From JTS-RE37 sp041743975 (GTDB lineage: Bacteria > Bacteroidota > Bacteroidia > Flavobacteriales > Flavobacteriaceae): a stretch of 32,534 nt of DNA. The position numbers and the translations under genes were made by a program. Positions within the stretch are counted from its first letter, which is position 1; each line of letters begins with the position of its first letter. The stretch lies in assembly GCA_041743975.1 (NCBI GenBank), contig JBGTLT010000084.1, positions 1-32,534 of the forward strand. The letters are read 5' to 3'. Positions 1 to 8,621 of the stretch are shown here, piece by piece. The notes under the pieces are model-generated. The model ran no database searches. It saw nothing but the letters and a program-made list of their open reading frames with translations, and had not been told where the DNA came from.

Positions 1-1
1 G

Positions 2-193
2 AGAGGTGAGGGGATGCCCGAAGCAACACAGGCTGTGTACAATGGGGAAGAAAATGTACTTCAGGGAGGCGTGGACGTCACCACTTTAGGGGACGGAACA
101 CCTTTCAGTGCTAATTCAGCTACAGAAGCGTATGATGAGCCTTTGTTAAAAGAAGATGTGCTCGCTATTGCAAGCCTGTTTATAAAGGCGTAA
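2..193 (+). CDS. C-terminal end of an unrecognised protein (partial)
   Basis: An open frame enters from the left edge and runs 63 codons to a TAA stop. No stop precedes it in the window, so the true start lies outside. The readable tail contains VDVTTLGDGTPFS and ends EDVLAIASLFIKA. I do not recognise the family and see no membrane segment or metal motif in this piece. It is taken as real because the frame is open to the edge and a strong intrinsic terminator begins 20 bases after the stop. The opposite strand is also open here but that reading makes a low-complexity, unconvincing protein. Confidence 0.6.
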   Translation, partial: RGEGMPEATQAVYNGEENVLQGGVDVTTLGDGTPFSANSATEAYDEPLLKEDVLAIASLFIKA

Positions 194-213
194 AATTCCT
201 GTTTCATATTTAG

Positions 214-243
214 AACACCATTGGCTTCCAGTGGTGTTTTTTT
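214..243 (+). terminator. Intrinsic terminator after the partial gene
   Basis: Arms AACACCATTGG (214-224) and CCAGTGGTGTT (228-238) pair over 11 positions with one G-T wobble and a three-base loop. The T run continues to 243. It lies directly after the partial gene and before the fatty acid hydroxylase family gene, so it should stop transcription from the left. Confidence 0.85.
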
Positions 244-328
244 ATGGTCCGGGGTATAAAGGGCAGATTTGCGTAATTTTACAGCTGGGATAGCGACTAA
301 TAAATACCTTATTGCGAACAGCACTGTA

Positions 329-1240
329 ATGAATGAGTATATCAGAGCCTTTACCGATGCTTTTGCCGCCAATGTCAACTGGACGTGGAGGTCTATTATA
401 TTTGATGTTCCCTGGTATACCAATTATTTCTGGGGCCTTATCCTGATCTCCCTGTTGGTTTGGGGAATGGAAATCTTCTTTCCATGGCGCAAAAACCAGG
501 CTGTTTTCAGAAAGGATTTCTGGCTGGACGCGTTCTATATTTTCTTCAATTTTTTTATATTTTCCATTACCATCAGTGGATTCTACAAATTGCTGGAGGT
601 ATTTTTCAGTTACATAGGTATTGCTTCCCGGAGCCTGGCCGTTTTAGACCTGTCCACTATGTCCATGGGACTGCAGCTGGTCTTATTTTTTATTCTGCTC
701 GATTTTTTTCAATGGTACACCCATATCCTGTTACATAAATACCCCTTCTTATGGCGGTTCCACAAAATACATCACAGTGTGAAGGAAATGGGGTTTGCGG
801 CGCATTTCCGGTATCACTGGATGGAAAATATTTTGTATAAACCCTTGAAAACACTAGGGATAATGCTGCTGGGCAGCTTTGAACCACAACAGGCTTTTAT
901 AGTGCATTTCGTAGCTATATCAATTGGACATTTAAATCATGCTAACGTGAAACTTACATGGGGACCATTAAAGTATTTGTTCAATAACCCGGTAATGCAT
1001 CTGTACCACCATTCCTATGTGCTCCCGGAAGGAAAATATGGTGTTAATTTCGGGATCAGCCTTAGCCTGTGGGATTATATTTTCAGAACGAATTATATTC
1101 CTGAAGAGAGTGGGACCATTCCCCTGGGGTTTGCAGGGGATGAAGAAATACCAAAAAATTTCCAGGGGCAATTCCTGTATGGGTTCGGAAAAAGAAAAAC
1201 TTCCGCTGAGCTGACCCCCACATCAGAGGCCGACGCTTAG
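329..1240 (+). CDS. Sterol desaturase / fatty acid hydroxylase family membrane protein
   Basis: A 303-residue integral membrane protein of the fatty acid hydroxylase superfamily, di-iron enzymes that hydroxylate or desaturate lipids in the membrane. The histidine clusters are visible: HILLH (residues 132-136), HKIHH (145-149), HLNH (201-204) and HLYHH (224-228). Hydrophobic segments lie at about 35-50, 65-85, 115-130 and 180-200. The ATG at 329 is chosen. A longer reading would need a TTG at 269, and that overlaps a -7-like sequence, TAATTTTA at 274-281. The substrate cannot be told from sequence. The 3' end overlaps the convergent TonB receptor gene by 18 bases. A second, divergent member of the family lies at 19739-20695. 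Confidence 0.88.
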   Translation: MNEYIRAFTDAFAANVNWTWRSIIFDVPWYTNYFWGLILISLLVWGMEIFFPWRKNQAVFRKDFWLDAFYIFFNFFIFSITISGFYKLLEVFFSYIGIASRSLAVLDLSTMSMGLQLVLFFILLDFFQWYTHILLHKYPFLWRFHKIHHSVKEMGFAAHFRYHWMENILYKPLKTLGIMLLGSFEPQQAFIVHFVAISIGHLNHANVKLTWGPLKYLFNNPVMHLYHHSYVLPEGKYGVNFGISLSLWDYIFRTNYIPEESGTIPLGFAGDEEIPKNFQGQFLYGFGKRKTSAELTPTSEADA

Positions 1241-3463
1241 GCCCAGGCTTATATTTCTGCCCATATTGTGGTGGCCATCTGCCTTTAGCCTGGATAGATG
1301 CGAAATATACCTTTTGTTTAAAATGTTATTGGCAGTTATCCGGATGGCACACTCTTTCCTGAATAGTGCAATTGTATTCCCGTACCCCAGGTCTACCAGG
1401 CTATAACTCCCGGTAGGGGTCTCAAAATCACTAACCCTGTCTTGCCGGAAAAAGGACTTCAGTGTTGCAAAGGCATAACCTTTGTTTATAATCCCTTTGG
1501 AATTCTTGAATTCAATCCTCAAACTGTTCCGAAGGCTGTTCGCCGGAATGAGTGGTAATGCCGACTTGTTGCTAAGTTGCCCTCTTACCGTTTCAAAGCT
1601 GCTTTCCAGGTGAAGCCAGTCGAGGGGGTGGGGATGGAGGTGCAGGCCGATTTCCCCCCCATACAATTTTGCATTCTGCTGGTTGTACCTGAAAACCGGG
1701 TCGTTTTCAACCATTTCCCCGGTGGGTTGCAAAAATATATAGTCTTTTATAGGGTTATAAAACCCGTTGATATAAAATTCGACATGTTCATTATTGTATT
1801 CCAGGGCAATATCGGTTTGCAGGTTTTTTTCATTCCGAAGTTCACCGTTGCCTATTTCATAGCGATTGGTCCCTTCATGCACCCCGTTGGAGGTGAGCTC
1901 CGCCAGGCTGGGTGCCCGGAATCCTGATGCCAGGTTTACCCGCCCAATGAAGGTCTTGAGGAAATCCACCCGATAGCCGGCTGCGGCATTGACACTATTG
2001 AAGGCCCTGTCTAATGCTGCTATGTACCCACTATCCCCAAAATTGCCATAGGATTCTCCGGTGATTTTACGGTGGTCTAATCGCAGTCCGAATTGTATAT
2101 CGCTTTTGTCAAAATGCAGGTGGGAGGTGGCCAGGATCCCGGCATCATTGGTAAGGGCATCAGGGATTAATACTTCCTCCCCGAAGTTTTTATTGGTTTG
2201 TCGCATTCCCTGTACCCCGACAATTGTCTCCAGCAGTTTTCCTTTCGGCAGGTGGTATTGTACATTGTAACTCAGGGTTGACAGGTTCATATCGAGCAGT
2301 GCGGTAGCAAGGCCCGGCTGCCCGGCCTCTTCGGAAAGCCCAAACTCCTGCCGGTCATTGAAAATATACCCCAGTGTAACTTTCAGGCTCGAATTTTCAA
2401 AAAACAGGTCGGTATTGGAACTCAGGATATGGTTGCTGAGCTCCTGATAGGGCAGGTCAGGGGTACGATCGTTGGTCTGCGCCCCCATCTCTTCCGGGAT
2501 TCCAATCAGCGAATTCGAGAAGTTGTACCGGAGTTCTGTCTTGAAGATGGTATTTTGGTAGGCCAGCCCTGTTTTGAGATCGAACTCCCTGAACCGTGAA
2601 TTGGTTACCTTCAGGTCATCTCCCGTCTCATAATCGGCATGGGATGCCCAGGCGCTCCGTATAAGGAACCTGAGGTGTTCCCCGGAGGTCTTCACCCCGG
2701 CATTTCCGCCAAAACCGCTCGTATTCGAGAAGTAATCCAGGTTTACGTCACCAATTGCAGATTTGTTCGGGCCAAACTTTTCCGGATTCAGGTACAACAC
2801 GCCTCCCATGGCATCGGATCCATAGAGGAGGGATGCAGGGCCCTTGATTACTTCCACGCTTTCAATCCCGGCATCGTTGATTCCCAGCCCATGTTCATCA
2901 CCGAATTGCTGGTTCTCCAGGCGGATGCCCTGCGCATAGACCAGGACGCGGTTGCTGCTGAGCCCCCTGATCACCGGTTTCCCAATGCCCATCCCTGTGG
3001 AGACGCTGGCCACCCCGGGAATGTTTGTAATGCCTTCAGCAAGAGTCAGTGCCCCTTTGGCCTTCAGGTCGGTGATTTTGGCATGTTCTACCTTCATTAC
3101 ATTTTCCCGCTGTAATTTATGGAAGGGGGTTGAAACAATCACTTCCTGCATTTCAATAGCGCTGGGGGCCATCATAACGTCGAGGCTATTGGCCCCGGGC
3201 TTCATTAGGATGGTCCTGGAAAATGTCTGGAAACCGATGAAGGAGGCTACGATTTTATACGATCCCAGTGGCAGGTTGGTAATGGTGTACTTCCCTGTGC
3301 TATCAGATATAGCTCCTTTTTCCAATTGGGGCAGGTAGATGGAAACATCCTGTAAAGGTTGGATCCCATCTGCCACCGTAATGGTTCCGGAAATTGAATT
3401 TTGTGCAGCCCCATAAAAAGCAGGAAGGGCAATTAAAAGTACTATCAGGGATTTCAATCGCAT
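1223..3463 (-). CDS. TonB-dependent outer membrane receptor
   Basis: A 746-residue TonB-dependent receptor, an outer membrane barrel that imports a scarce ligand using TonB energy. Residues 1-20 form a signal peptide (hydrophobic core LIVLLIALPAF). About 22-108 form a carboxypeptidase-regulatory-like domain with GTITVADG and GKYTITNLPLGSY. The plug follows at about 125-235, with PVIRGLSSNRVLVY and IKGPASLLYGSDAMGGVL, then a barrel containing GFRAPSLAEL, and a C-terminal beta strand ending in L. No SusD partner adjoins it, so it is not a glycan SusC. A histidine-rich stretch, HLHPHPLDWLHL near residues 608-619, together with overall resemblance to ZnuD-type receptors, makes a metal such as zinc a possible ligand; that is inference. 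It is the last gene of the minus-strand series, 132 bases after the DUF6787-type gene. Confidence 0.93.
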   Translation of the reverse strand: MRLKSLIVLLIALPAFYGAAQNSISGTITVADGIQPLQDVSIYLPQLEKGAISDSTGKYTITNLPLGSYKIVASFIGFQTFSRTILMKPGANSLDVMMAPSAIEMQEVIVSTPFHKLQRENVMKVEHAKITDLKAKGALTLAEGITNIPGVASVSTGMGIGKPVIRGLSSNRVLVYAQGIRLENQQFGDEHGLGINDAGIESVEVIKGPASLLYGSDAMGGVLYLNPEKFGPNKSAIGDVNLDYFSNTSGFGGNAGVKTSGEHLRFLIRSAWASHADYETGDDLKVTNSRFREFDLKTGLAYQNTIFKTELRYNFSNSLIGIPEEMGAQTNDRTPDLPYQELSNHILSSNTDLFFENSSLKVTLGYIFNDRQEFGLSEEAGQPGLATALLDMNLSTLSYNVQYHLPKGKLLETIVGVQGMRQTNKNFGEEVLIPDALTNDAGILATSHLHFDKSDIQFGLRLDHRKITGESYGNFGDSGYIAALDRAFNSVNAAAGYRVDFLKTFIGRVNLASGFRAPSLAELTSNGVHEGTNRYEIGNGELRNEKNLQTDIALEYNNEHVEFYINGFYNPIKDYIFLQPTGEMVENDPVFRYNQQNAKLYGGEIGLHLHPHPLDWLHLESSFETVRGQLSNKSALPLIPANSLRNSLRIEFKNSKGIINKGYAFATLKSFFRQDRVSDFETPTGSYSLVDLGYGNTIALFRKECAIRITANNILNKRYISHLSRLKADGHHNMGRNISLGLSVGL

Positions 3464-3595
3464 AATTCTAAAGGGTATACCGGTTTGGAGGTGAAGATAA
3501 ATCGTTCTCAGATTTCAGAACAATCCCGGGGATGTGGGTAATGGTTTTCACATCACAAATTACTTTAATATGGCCAAGGAAGCCTGTTAAAAAAA

Positions 3596-3919
3596 TTATA
3601 ATTTATTCAGGAGGAAGCCCATACCCAGCCTGGACAGCATTTTTTTTTCAATATTCCAGAAAAATTTAAATTGTCCGAAAAGAAATCCAAAAAAAACAAG
3701 CAGGACCTGATAAATGGGGAATATAACCAGGATGCGCAAGGTCCAGTAAAGCCAGCCACTCCACCAGTCTTCCGTAAAATTGCCGCGCTGGAGGCCAAGG
3801 AATTCCAGTAAGGGTTTTGCTACATATACCGCGGCAGAGCCTGTAAGGGCGAAAACAATTAAAATCAGGAGCAGTTGGAAACCGGAACTGATCCCCCAAC
3901 GCTTTTTTAATGAATCCAT
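3596..3919 (-). CDS. Small membrane protein, DUF6787 type
   Basis: A 107-residue membrane protein with three predicted hydrophobic stretches, at about 13-38, 52-72 and 70-88. The start MDSLKKRWGI and the segment GFLFGQFKFFWNIEKKMLSRLG match my memory of the flavobacterial family DUF6787. Members have sometimes been labelled as diacylglyceryl transferase-like, but nothing catalytic is visible here and the function is unknown. The C-terminus is short and basic after the last hydrophobic segment. It sits 32 bases after the lipoprotein gene on the same strand, so the two are probably co-transcribed. Confidence 0.75.
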   Translation of the reverse strand: MDSLKKRWGISSGFQLLLILIVFALTGSAAVYVAKPLLEFLGLQRGNFTEDWWSGWLYWTLRILVIFPIYQVLLVFFGFLFGQFKFFWNIEKKMLSRLGMGFLLNKL

Positions 3920-3951
3920 ATGAGGAAGTTATCGGCTGCGAAGATATTCAA

Positions 3952-4428
3952 TTAAATCCTCGGGACAAAAGGCCCCAACTGCTGTTTATATTTTCTTTGA
4001 AAGTAGATAAAATAGTTATAGAGCTGATAATTGACTTCATATCCATAATCTAATTGTGGATCATAGTTGATCTGCATTTCGTACAGGTTCGGATCATATT
4101 GGAGGGGCAGCAAAACCCTTTGGTTCCAATTGATCACATAGATCTCGTTGCGGGATTCAAGGAACGACTGGGAATAATATCCTTCGGGCTTGGCAATACT
4201 CTGCAACCAGAAATAAAATCCCGGTTCAATTATGATGATCTCGTATTCCAGTTTTGGGTTTTCAATGGCAACTGTATCACCATCCTGCTGCTTAAAAGCC
4301 TCCTTTTCCGCATCAGAGACCATTGGGGTCTTGTCGGTAATCGAACAGCTTTCAATAATACCGGCCGCCAAAACCAATAATAAAGATTTATATACATTGA
4401 TTTTGGGCATTTTAAGAAGCCTTTTCAT
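3952..4428 (-). CDS. Lipoprotein, DUF6146 type
   Basis: A 158-residue predicted lipoprotein. The N-terminus is basic (MKRLLKMPK), followed by LLLVLAAG and a lipobox-like IIESC, so Cys28 would be lipidated and the protein exported. The mature part carries EYEIIIIEPGFYFWL, YYSQSFLESRN and DYGYEVNYQLYNYFIYFQRKY, which I recall as the DUF6146 family of Bacteroidota. Its role is unknown. An internal ATG at 4410 would also give a workable signal peptide, so the start is uncertain by six codons. The gene begins 14 bases after the T tract of the terminator closing the DUF937 gene, so it probably has its own promoter close to or inside that terminator. Confidence 0.8.
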   Translation of the reverse strand: MKRLLKMPKINVYKSLLLVLAAGIIESCSITDKTPMVSDAEKEAFKQQDGDTVAIENPKLEYEIIIIEPGFYFWLQSIAKPEGYYSQSFLESRNEIYVINWNQRVLLPLQYDPNLYEMQINYDPQLDYGYEVNYQLYNYFIYFQRKYKQQLGPFVPRI

Positions 4429-4442
4429 ATGTTATAAGATAC

Positions 4443-4468
4443 AAAAAACCATTTGCGGTTGCAAATGG
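4443..4468 (-). terminator. Intrinsic terminator after the DUF937 gene
   Basis: On the minus strand the arms CCATTTGC and GCAAATGG form a perfect 8-bp stem with loop AACC, followed by six T (4448 down to 4443). It ends the DUF937 transcript and probably any read-through from serC-serA. The next gene on this strand starts at 4428. Confidence 0.87.
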
Positions 4469-4504
4469 CATTGTTAAATTACATTCCCTGTACCCGGGTT
4501 ATGC

Positions 4505-5140
4505 TTATTTTCGAAAAAGACCTCCCAGGATTCCGCCCAGGCCGCCTTTCTTCTTGGTTCCTGTACCGATGACCATATCGGCAACATCGTCCAATACGCT
4601 GCCATCCCCGTCAGAATCCAGCAAGGATTCGATGAGGCTCTGATTCTGGCGTGGCTGCCCTCCCAGCATACTTCCCAACAAAGTGTTAAGGCCATTGGCA
4701 TCCTTGACATTATTCTGCGATTTCTGTTTGGCCAGGAACCCCATGAGAATAGGGGCAGCTATCTTCAGGATCTGGGCAATGCTCCCGGTATCCAGACCTG
4801 ATTGTTGACTTAAGGCCTGCTCCACAGAGTGCTGTTTTGTACCCAGGACATGGCCAAGGATTCCCTGTCCGTCATCAATAACCTCCTTATTCACCCCGCC
4901 TCCAAAAAGGCCTCCAAGATTGTCCAGTATGGTCCCGTCATGTTTGGATGAAAGGGCGTTCATCAAACCGTCGGCACCGCCGGGTTTGGATACATTCTTT
5001 TTCATGGCACCCAGCAACAATGGCAGGGCCATGCTCAATACATCGGCAGTTTTATTCACAGGTTGCCCGGTTTGTCCAGCTACCCCGATTACTAGCTGTT
5101 TCCCCATTGGGCTATCCAAAAGTTCTCTTAATCCAGACAT
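4505..5140 (-). CDS. DUF937 domain protein with a DxDxDG-like loop
   Basis: A 211-residue protein of the DUF937 (YidB-like) family, whose function is unknown. Helical repeats around residues 30-45 (ADVLSMALPLLLGAM) and 122-137 (AQILKIAAPILMGFL) are the family hallmark. A linker of low-complexity Gly-rich sequence (LGGLFGGG) follows the first unit. Near the C-terminus, LDSDGDGSVLDDV (174-186) resembles an EF-hand calcium loop or a dockerin-like loop. The protein ends in a Gly/Lys-rich tail. No signal peptide is evident, so it is probably cytoplasmic. It lies 81 bases downstream of serA on the same strand. A weak -7-like TACATTTC sits on the minus strand at 5174-5167. Confidence 0.85.
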   Translation of the reverse strand: MSGLRELLDSPMGKQLVIGVAGQTGQPVNKTADVLSMALPLLLGAMKKNVSKPGGADGLMNALSSKHDGTILDNLGGLFGGGVNKEVIDDGQGILGHVLGTKQHSVEQALSQQSGLDTGSIAQILKIAAPILMGFLAKQKSQNNVKDANGLNTLLGSMLGGQPRQNQSLIESLLDSDGDGSVLDDVADMVIGTGTKKKGGLGGILGGLFRK

Positions 5141-5221
5141 GGCTATTTTATTTAAATGTTTATAATGAAATGTACGAAATTCTATTGGTATTATTCCGAT
5201 AGTTACCCGGGTTTTAATTCA

Positions 5222-6172
5222 CTATAGAAGCAGGCTGATAACCTGCTGTGCCAGTTCCACCCCGATTCTATCCTGGGCTTCCCTGGTGGCCGCTCCAATA
5301 TGCGGGGATAAGGATAGGTTGGGGTGCATCAGGATCCGGATCTCCGGTGAAGGCTCGGATTCAAAAACATCCAGGCCGGCAAATGACACCATTCCGGATT
5401 CAATGGCATCGATCAGGGCAATTTCATCCATTACCCCGCCCCTTGAGGCGTTGATGATCCCTACACCTTTTTTCATCTTATCAAATTCCTTTTTCCCAAT
5501 TACATAAGAGCTCTGTGCAGGAACATGTAATGTAATAAAATCAGAAGCCTTCAACAACGCTTCTTTAGAGGTGCTTTTCAATTCGAAGGTAATTTCCCTG
5601 CCATCAAAAAAAGGAAGGCTTAGGGTGGTTTCTGAAATATCCGGGTCACAGTACAGGACGTTCATCCCGATACCAAGTGCTATCCTCGCTGTTGCCTTCC
5701 CGATCTTCCCGAAACCAATCACCCCAAGGGTTTTGCCTCGTAATTCTATTCCCCCGGAATAGTTTTTCTTAAGTTGGGTGAATCGGGTATCACCTTCCAG
5801 CGGCATAATCCGGTTGGCATCATAGAGATGGCGGACACCGCCATACAAATGTGCGAACACCAGTTCCGCAACGGAGACGGAGGAAGCTGCCGGGGTGTTG
5901 ATCACATGCATTCCTTTGGCTGTGGCATAGGCCACATCAATATTATCCATGCCCACTCCACCACGTCCTATGAGCTTTAGCCCCGGGCAACGATCTATCA
6001 ATTCTTTACGGACCTGTGTGGCGCTGCGCACCAGCAATGCGTCTATTCCCTGCGTATTAATGAAATCGATAAGCTGTTCCGGGGCAACCCTCGTGGTCAT
6101 TACTTCAAATCCGGCTTTTTCCAGGGTGGTGATGCCACTCTGGGAGATCCCGTCATTCGCAAGTATCTTCAT
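5222..6172 (-). CDS. serA: D-3-phosphoglycerate dehydrogenase-like D-2-hydroxyacid dehydrogenase
   Basis: A 316-residue NAD-dependent D-2-hydroxyacid dehydrogenase. Because it sits directly downstream of serC it is most likely 3-phosphoglycerate dehydrogenase, the first step of serine synthesis. The Rossmann signature GFGKIG is at 153-158, with the ribose-binding Asp in YCDPD (175). The catalytic set is Arg244 in NASRGG, Glu273 in ESEPSP and His291 in SPHIGAAT. It lacks the C-terminal ACT domain of E. coli-type SerA, so serine feedback inhibition through ACT is not expected; this short form is usual in Bacteroidota. Assignment to phosphoglycerate rather than another 2-hydroxyacid rests on context. 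It starts 65 bases after serC. Confidence 0.88.
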   Translation of the reverse strand: MKILANDGISQSGITTLEKAGFEVMTTRVAPEQLIDFINTQGIDALLVRSATQVRKELIDRCPGLKLIGRGGVGMDNIDVAYATAKGMHVINTPAASSVSVAELVFAHLYGGVRHLYDANRIMPLEGDTRFTQLKKNYSGGIELRGKTLGVIGFGKIGKATARIALGIGMNVLYCDPDISETTLSLPFFDGREITFELKSTSKEALLKASDFITLHVPAQSSYVIGKKEFDKMKKGVGIINASRGGVMDEIALIDAIESGMVSFAGLDVFESEPSPEIRILMHPNLSLSPHIGAATREAQDRIGVELAQQVISLLL

Positions 6173-6237
6173 ATGGTTCCTGGTTTTAATTTATGATGGA
6201 AGGAAGTATCGTTACTTCATATGCGCAACGCCATTCC

Positions 6238-7302
6238 TTAACCTTTTCGCTCCAAATCACTCATAACATCCACTAATACGCCCACACTTTCCAAAGGCAA
6301 TGCATTGTACATGGATGCCCGGTAGCCTCCAACAGACCGGTGTCCGTTGATACCAACGATCCCTGCTTCCCGGCACATGGTGTCAAAGGTGTCCTTATAA
6401 CTTTCATCCGTAAGGTTAAAGGTGGCATTCATATTGGAACGGTCCTCCTTCTCGGTATAGCCTTTGAAGAGCGGATTGAGATCAACCTCAGAATAGATTA
6501 GGCTTGCCTTTTTCTCATTCTCTTCTTCAATCACGGGTATACCACCTAAAGCTTTCAACCACTCCAGCGTTAGCATGCAAACATATACCGGAAAAACAGC
6601 AGGAGTGTTGAACATGCTTTCTTTGGCAATATGAACAGTATAGTTGAGCATGGAGGGAATTTTACGGGACACTTTCCCCAGGATATCCTCCTTTACCACG
6701 ATGAGGGTAGTGCCAGCGGGACCCATATTTTTCTGTGCCCCGGCATAGATCAGGTCAAATTGGGAGAAATCGAGTTGCCTGGAGAATATATCCGAGCTCA
6801 TATCGCAAACCAGAGGCCTGTCAGTTGCAGGGAAGGCTTTTATCTGGGTGCCAAAGATGGTATTATTAGATGTTATGTGCAGATAGTCCAGGTCATTCGG
6901 GATGCTGTAATTCTTTGGAATATACCTGAAATCTTTATCCTTCGAGGAGGCCACCTCTGTGATATCCCCAAATAGCCTGGCCTCCTTTATGGCGTTACTG
7001 CTCCAGGTTCCGGTATTGATATAACCCGCCTTGTTTTCCAGAAGGTTATAGGCCACCATCAGGAACTGGAGGCTGGCACCTCCCTGGAGGAACAGTGCCT
7101 GGTAACCCCTGCCTTCAAGTCCCAACAGCTCTAATGCCAGGGAACGGGCATTTTCCATGATAGCAACGAATTCCTTGCTCCTGTGCGAAATTTCTATCAG
7201 GGAAAGGCTTGTGCCATCCAACTCCATTACAGCCTCCGAGGCCTTCAGCATTACTTCCTGAGGCAATATACAGGGACCTGCACTAAAATTATGTTTCTTC
7301 AT
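6238..7302 (-). CDS. serC: Phosphoserine aminotransferase
   Basis: A 354-residue PLP enzyme of class-V aminotransferase fold that converts 3-phosphohydroxypyruvate and glutamate to phosphoserine, the second step of serine synthesis. The N-terminus MKKHNFSAGPCILP is the classical SerC start and fixes the initiation at 7302. A longer reading to 7332 adds ten unlike residues and is rejected. The PLP lysine is Lys191 in YAGAQKNMGPAG. The motif ISHRSKEF lies near residues 38-45, and the C-terminal GHRSVGGYRASMYNA is the phosphate-binding region. The length is normal. It is followed by serA with 65 bases between, and preceded by 216 bases without a gene. Confidence 0.96.
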   Translation of the reverse strand: MKKHNFSAGPCILPQEVMLKASEAVMELDGTSLSLIEISHRSKEFVAIMENARSLALELLGLEGRGYQALFLQGGASLQFLMVAYNLLENKAGYINTGTWSSNAIKEARLFGDITEVASSKDKDFRYIPKNYSIPNDLDYLHITSNNTIFGTQIKAFPATDRPLVCDMSSDIFSRQLDFSQFDLIYAGAQKNMGPAGTTLIVVKEDILGKVSRKIPSMLNYTVHIAKESMFNTPAVFPVYVCMLTLEWLKALGGIPVIEEENEKKASLIYSEVDLNPLFKGYTEKEDRSNMNATFNLTDESYKDTFDTMCREAGIVGINGHRSVGGYRASMYNALPLESVGVLVDVMSDLERKG

Positions 7303-7518
7303 ATTGGTGTGTTTAACGATATCATCAGACATACTTTCCGATGCAGTGTGACAGGTTATAAAAAATTAAGTTCCAAAGGTCATAAATTATGCTGAGAATT
7401 GTGGCGGGAAACTGAATAATTATGAGGTAGGATATCCGTTGCCGGTAGCATGTAATCCGATGTTTACCAATCTGCCGGGTTCAGGTTCCTGAAAGGGACA
7501 TAAATCTACAAAGCAGGA

Positions 7519-8583
7519 TTATTGTGCCTGCAATAGAAATTCAATTGTATCCATGCCATCAGCATACTCCTGCAGGCCCGGGATCTGGGTTTCCCCAAAA
7601 GGAATCTCTCCCGGCAACAGCCCCTGCGCAACAACACATTGCAATTGATCCCTGTCCGCATTTATTCTTTCCAGCAGATCCTCCGGGGATTTGTAATATT
7701 CATAGAACAAAGTGGCGATAGGGGATCCGTAATTTGCATCTTCTTTCAGCATCAAAAAACCATTATCAAGGATTTTGAATTCACTCATCAGATAGACCGC
7801 CTTATTGTAATCATAATTATTAATGTATTTCTGATGGTCCATTATAGAATGATAGGGGTAAACCGCATTAAAAAAGGCATCAAAATCATAGCCTTCCGGG
7901 ACAAATAATTTAGATACGCTCCGGCAACCCAGACCGTAATAGCGGAAGATATCATCCCCAAGAGCCCGGAGGGTTTCAGGTGATTGGCCGTCTGTAAGGA
8001 TGGCAATGGAAACCCTGTTTTTACGGATTATATGTGGCTTATGACCAAAATAGTACTCAAAATAGCGCGTGGTATTGTTGCTGCCGGTCGCAATTACGGC
8101 ATCAAATCCATCCAGACGGCCTTCCGGGAAGCTGAACGAAGCCTTCAGGCATGGTGCGGCCTGGCTTAGGTAATTTGCTATGAATGGAAGGAGTATGGAA
8201 TCATTGGAAGACAATTTTACCATTGCCCGGTTGCCGGTAATAAGGGTGCACAAAAAATCGTGGAAACCAACCAACGGGATATTTCCGGCCATGATAATGG
8301 CTACCTTTTTAGGAGTGTTTTTTTGGAGGTCATAGGGCATCAGCCATTTTTCCAGATTCTCTGCTGTCAATAGGGTACTCCAGGTTTTCAGACTGAATTC
8401 TATATTTTCCCTTGTAAACCAACCATTCTTATTGCCTGCCAGTTCAATATTTTCATCGAGCTGAAGCAGATTGGGATCCCTATCAGCTAATTTGAGCGCC
8501 CTATTGTTGGCATATTCACAATATTGACTGAAGAAATCCCCAAGTTTAACAAAAGCTTGTAATCTCTGCTGTTGGTCGGTCAT
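7519..8583 (-). CDS. Acyl-CoA reductase, LuxC family
   Basis: A 354-residue protein of the LuxC acyl-CoA reductase family, aldehyde-dehydrogenase relatives that reduce an activated acyl group to an aldehyde with NADPH. Visible are IMAGNIPLVGFHDFL (97-111), SSNDS, the central ATGSNNTTRYFEYYFG and the likely nucleophilic cysteine Cys220 in YYGLGCRSVSK. No luxD, luxE or luciferase genes are nearby, so this is not a bioluminescence locus and the substrate is unknown. The ATG at 8583 is chosen (MTDQQQRLQAF). A GTG at 8622 would overlap the promoter region. It diverges from a ferredoxin gene and lies upstream of serC on the same strand, an arrangement I recall from other flavobacteria. Confidence 0.87.
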   Translation of the reverse strand: MTDQQQRLQAFVKLGDFFSQYCEYANNRALKLADRDPNLLQLDENIELAGNKNGWFTRENIEFSLKTWSTLLTAENLEKWLMPYDLQKNTPKKVAIIMAGNIPLVGFHDFLCTLITGNRAMVKLSSNDSILLPFIANYLSQAAPCLKASFSFPEGRLDGFDAVIATGSNNTTRYFEYYFGHKPHIIRKNRVSIAILTDGQSPETLRALGDDIFRYYGLGCRSVSKLFVPEGYDFDAFFNAVYPYHSIMDHQKYINNYDYNKAVYLMSEFKILDNGFLMLKEDANYGSPIATLFYEYYKSPEDLLERINADRDQLQCVVAQGLLPGEIPFGETQIPGLQEYADGMDTIEFLLQAQ

Positions 8584-8588
8584 TATAT

Positions 8589-8619
8589 TTGTACAGGATT
8601 TTAATAGCATATACCTTTG
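8589..8619 (+). promoter_or_regulatory. Bacteroidota-type promoter for the ferredoxin gene
   Basis: TTG at 8589-8591 and TACCTTTG at 8612-8619 are separated by 20 bases. Both match the Bacteroidota primary sigma factor consensus (TTG, then TAnnTTTG). Transcription would start near 8625, leaving a leader of about 45 bases before the ATG at 8672. Confidence 0.75.
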
Positions 8620-8621
8620 CA

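Noticed and set aside
7519..8583. Bioluminescence (lux) locus
   Set aside because: Only a LuxC-family protein is present; there are no luxA, luxB, luxD or luxE genes in the window.
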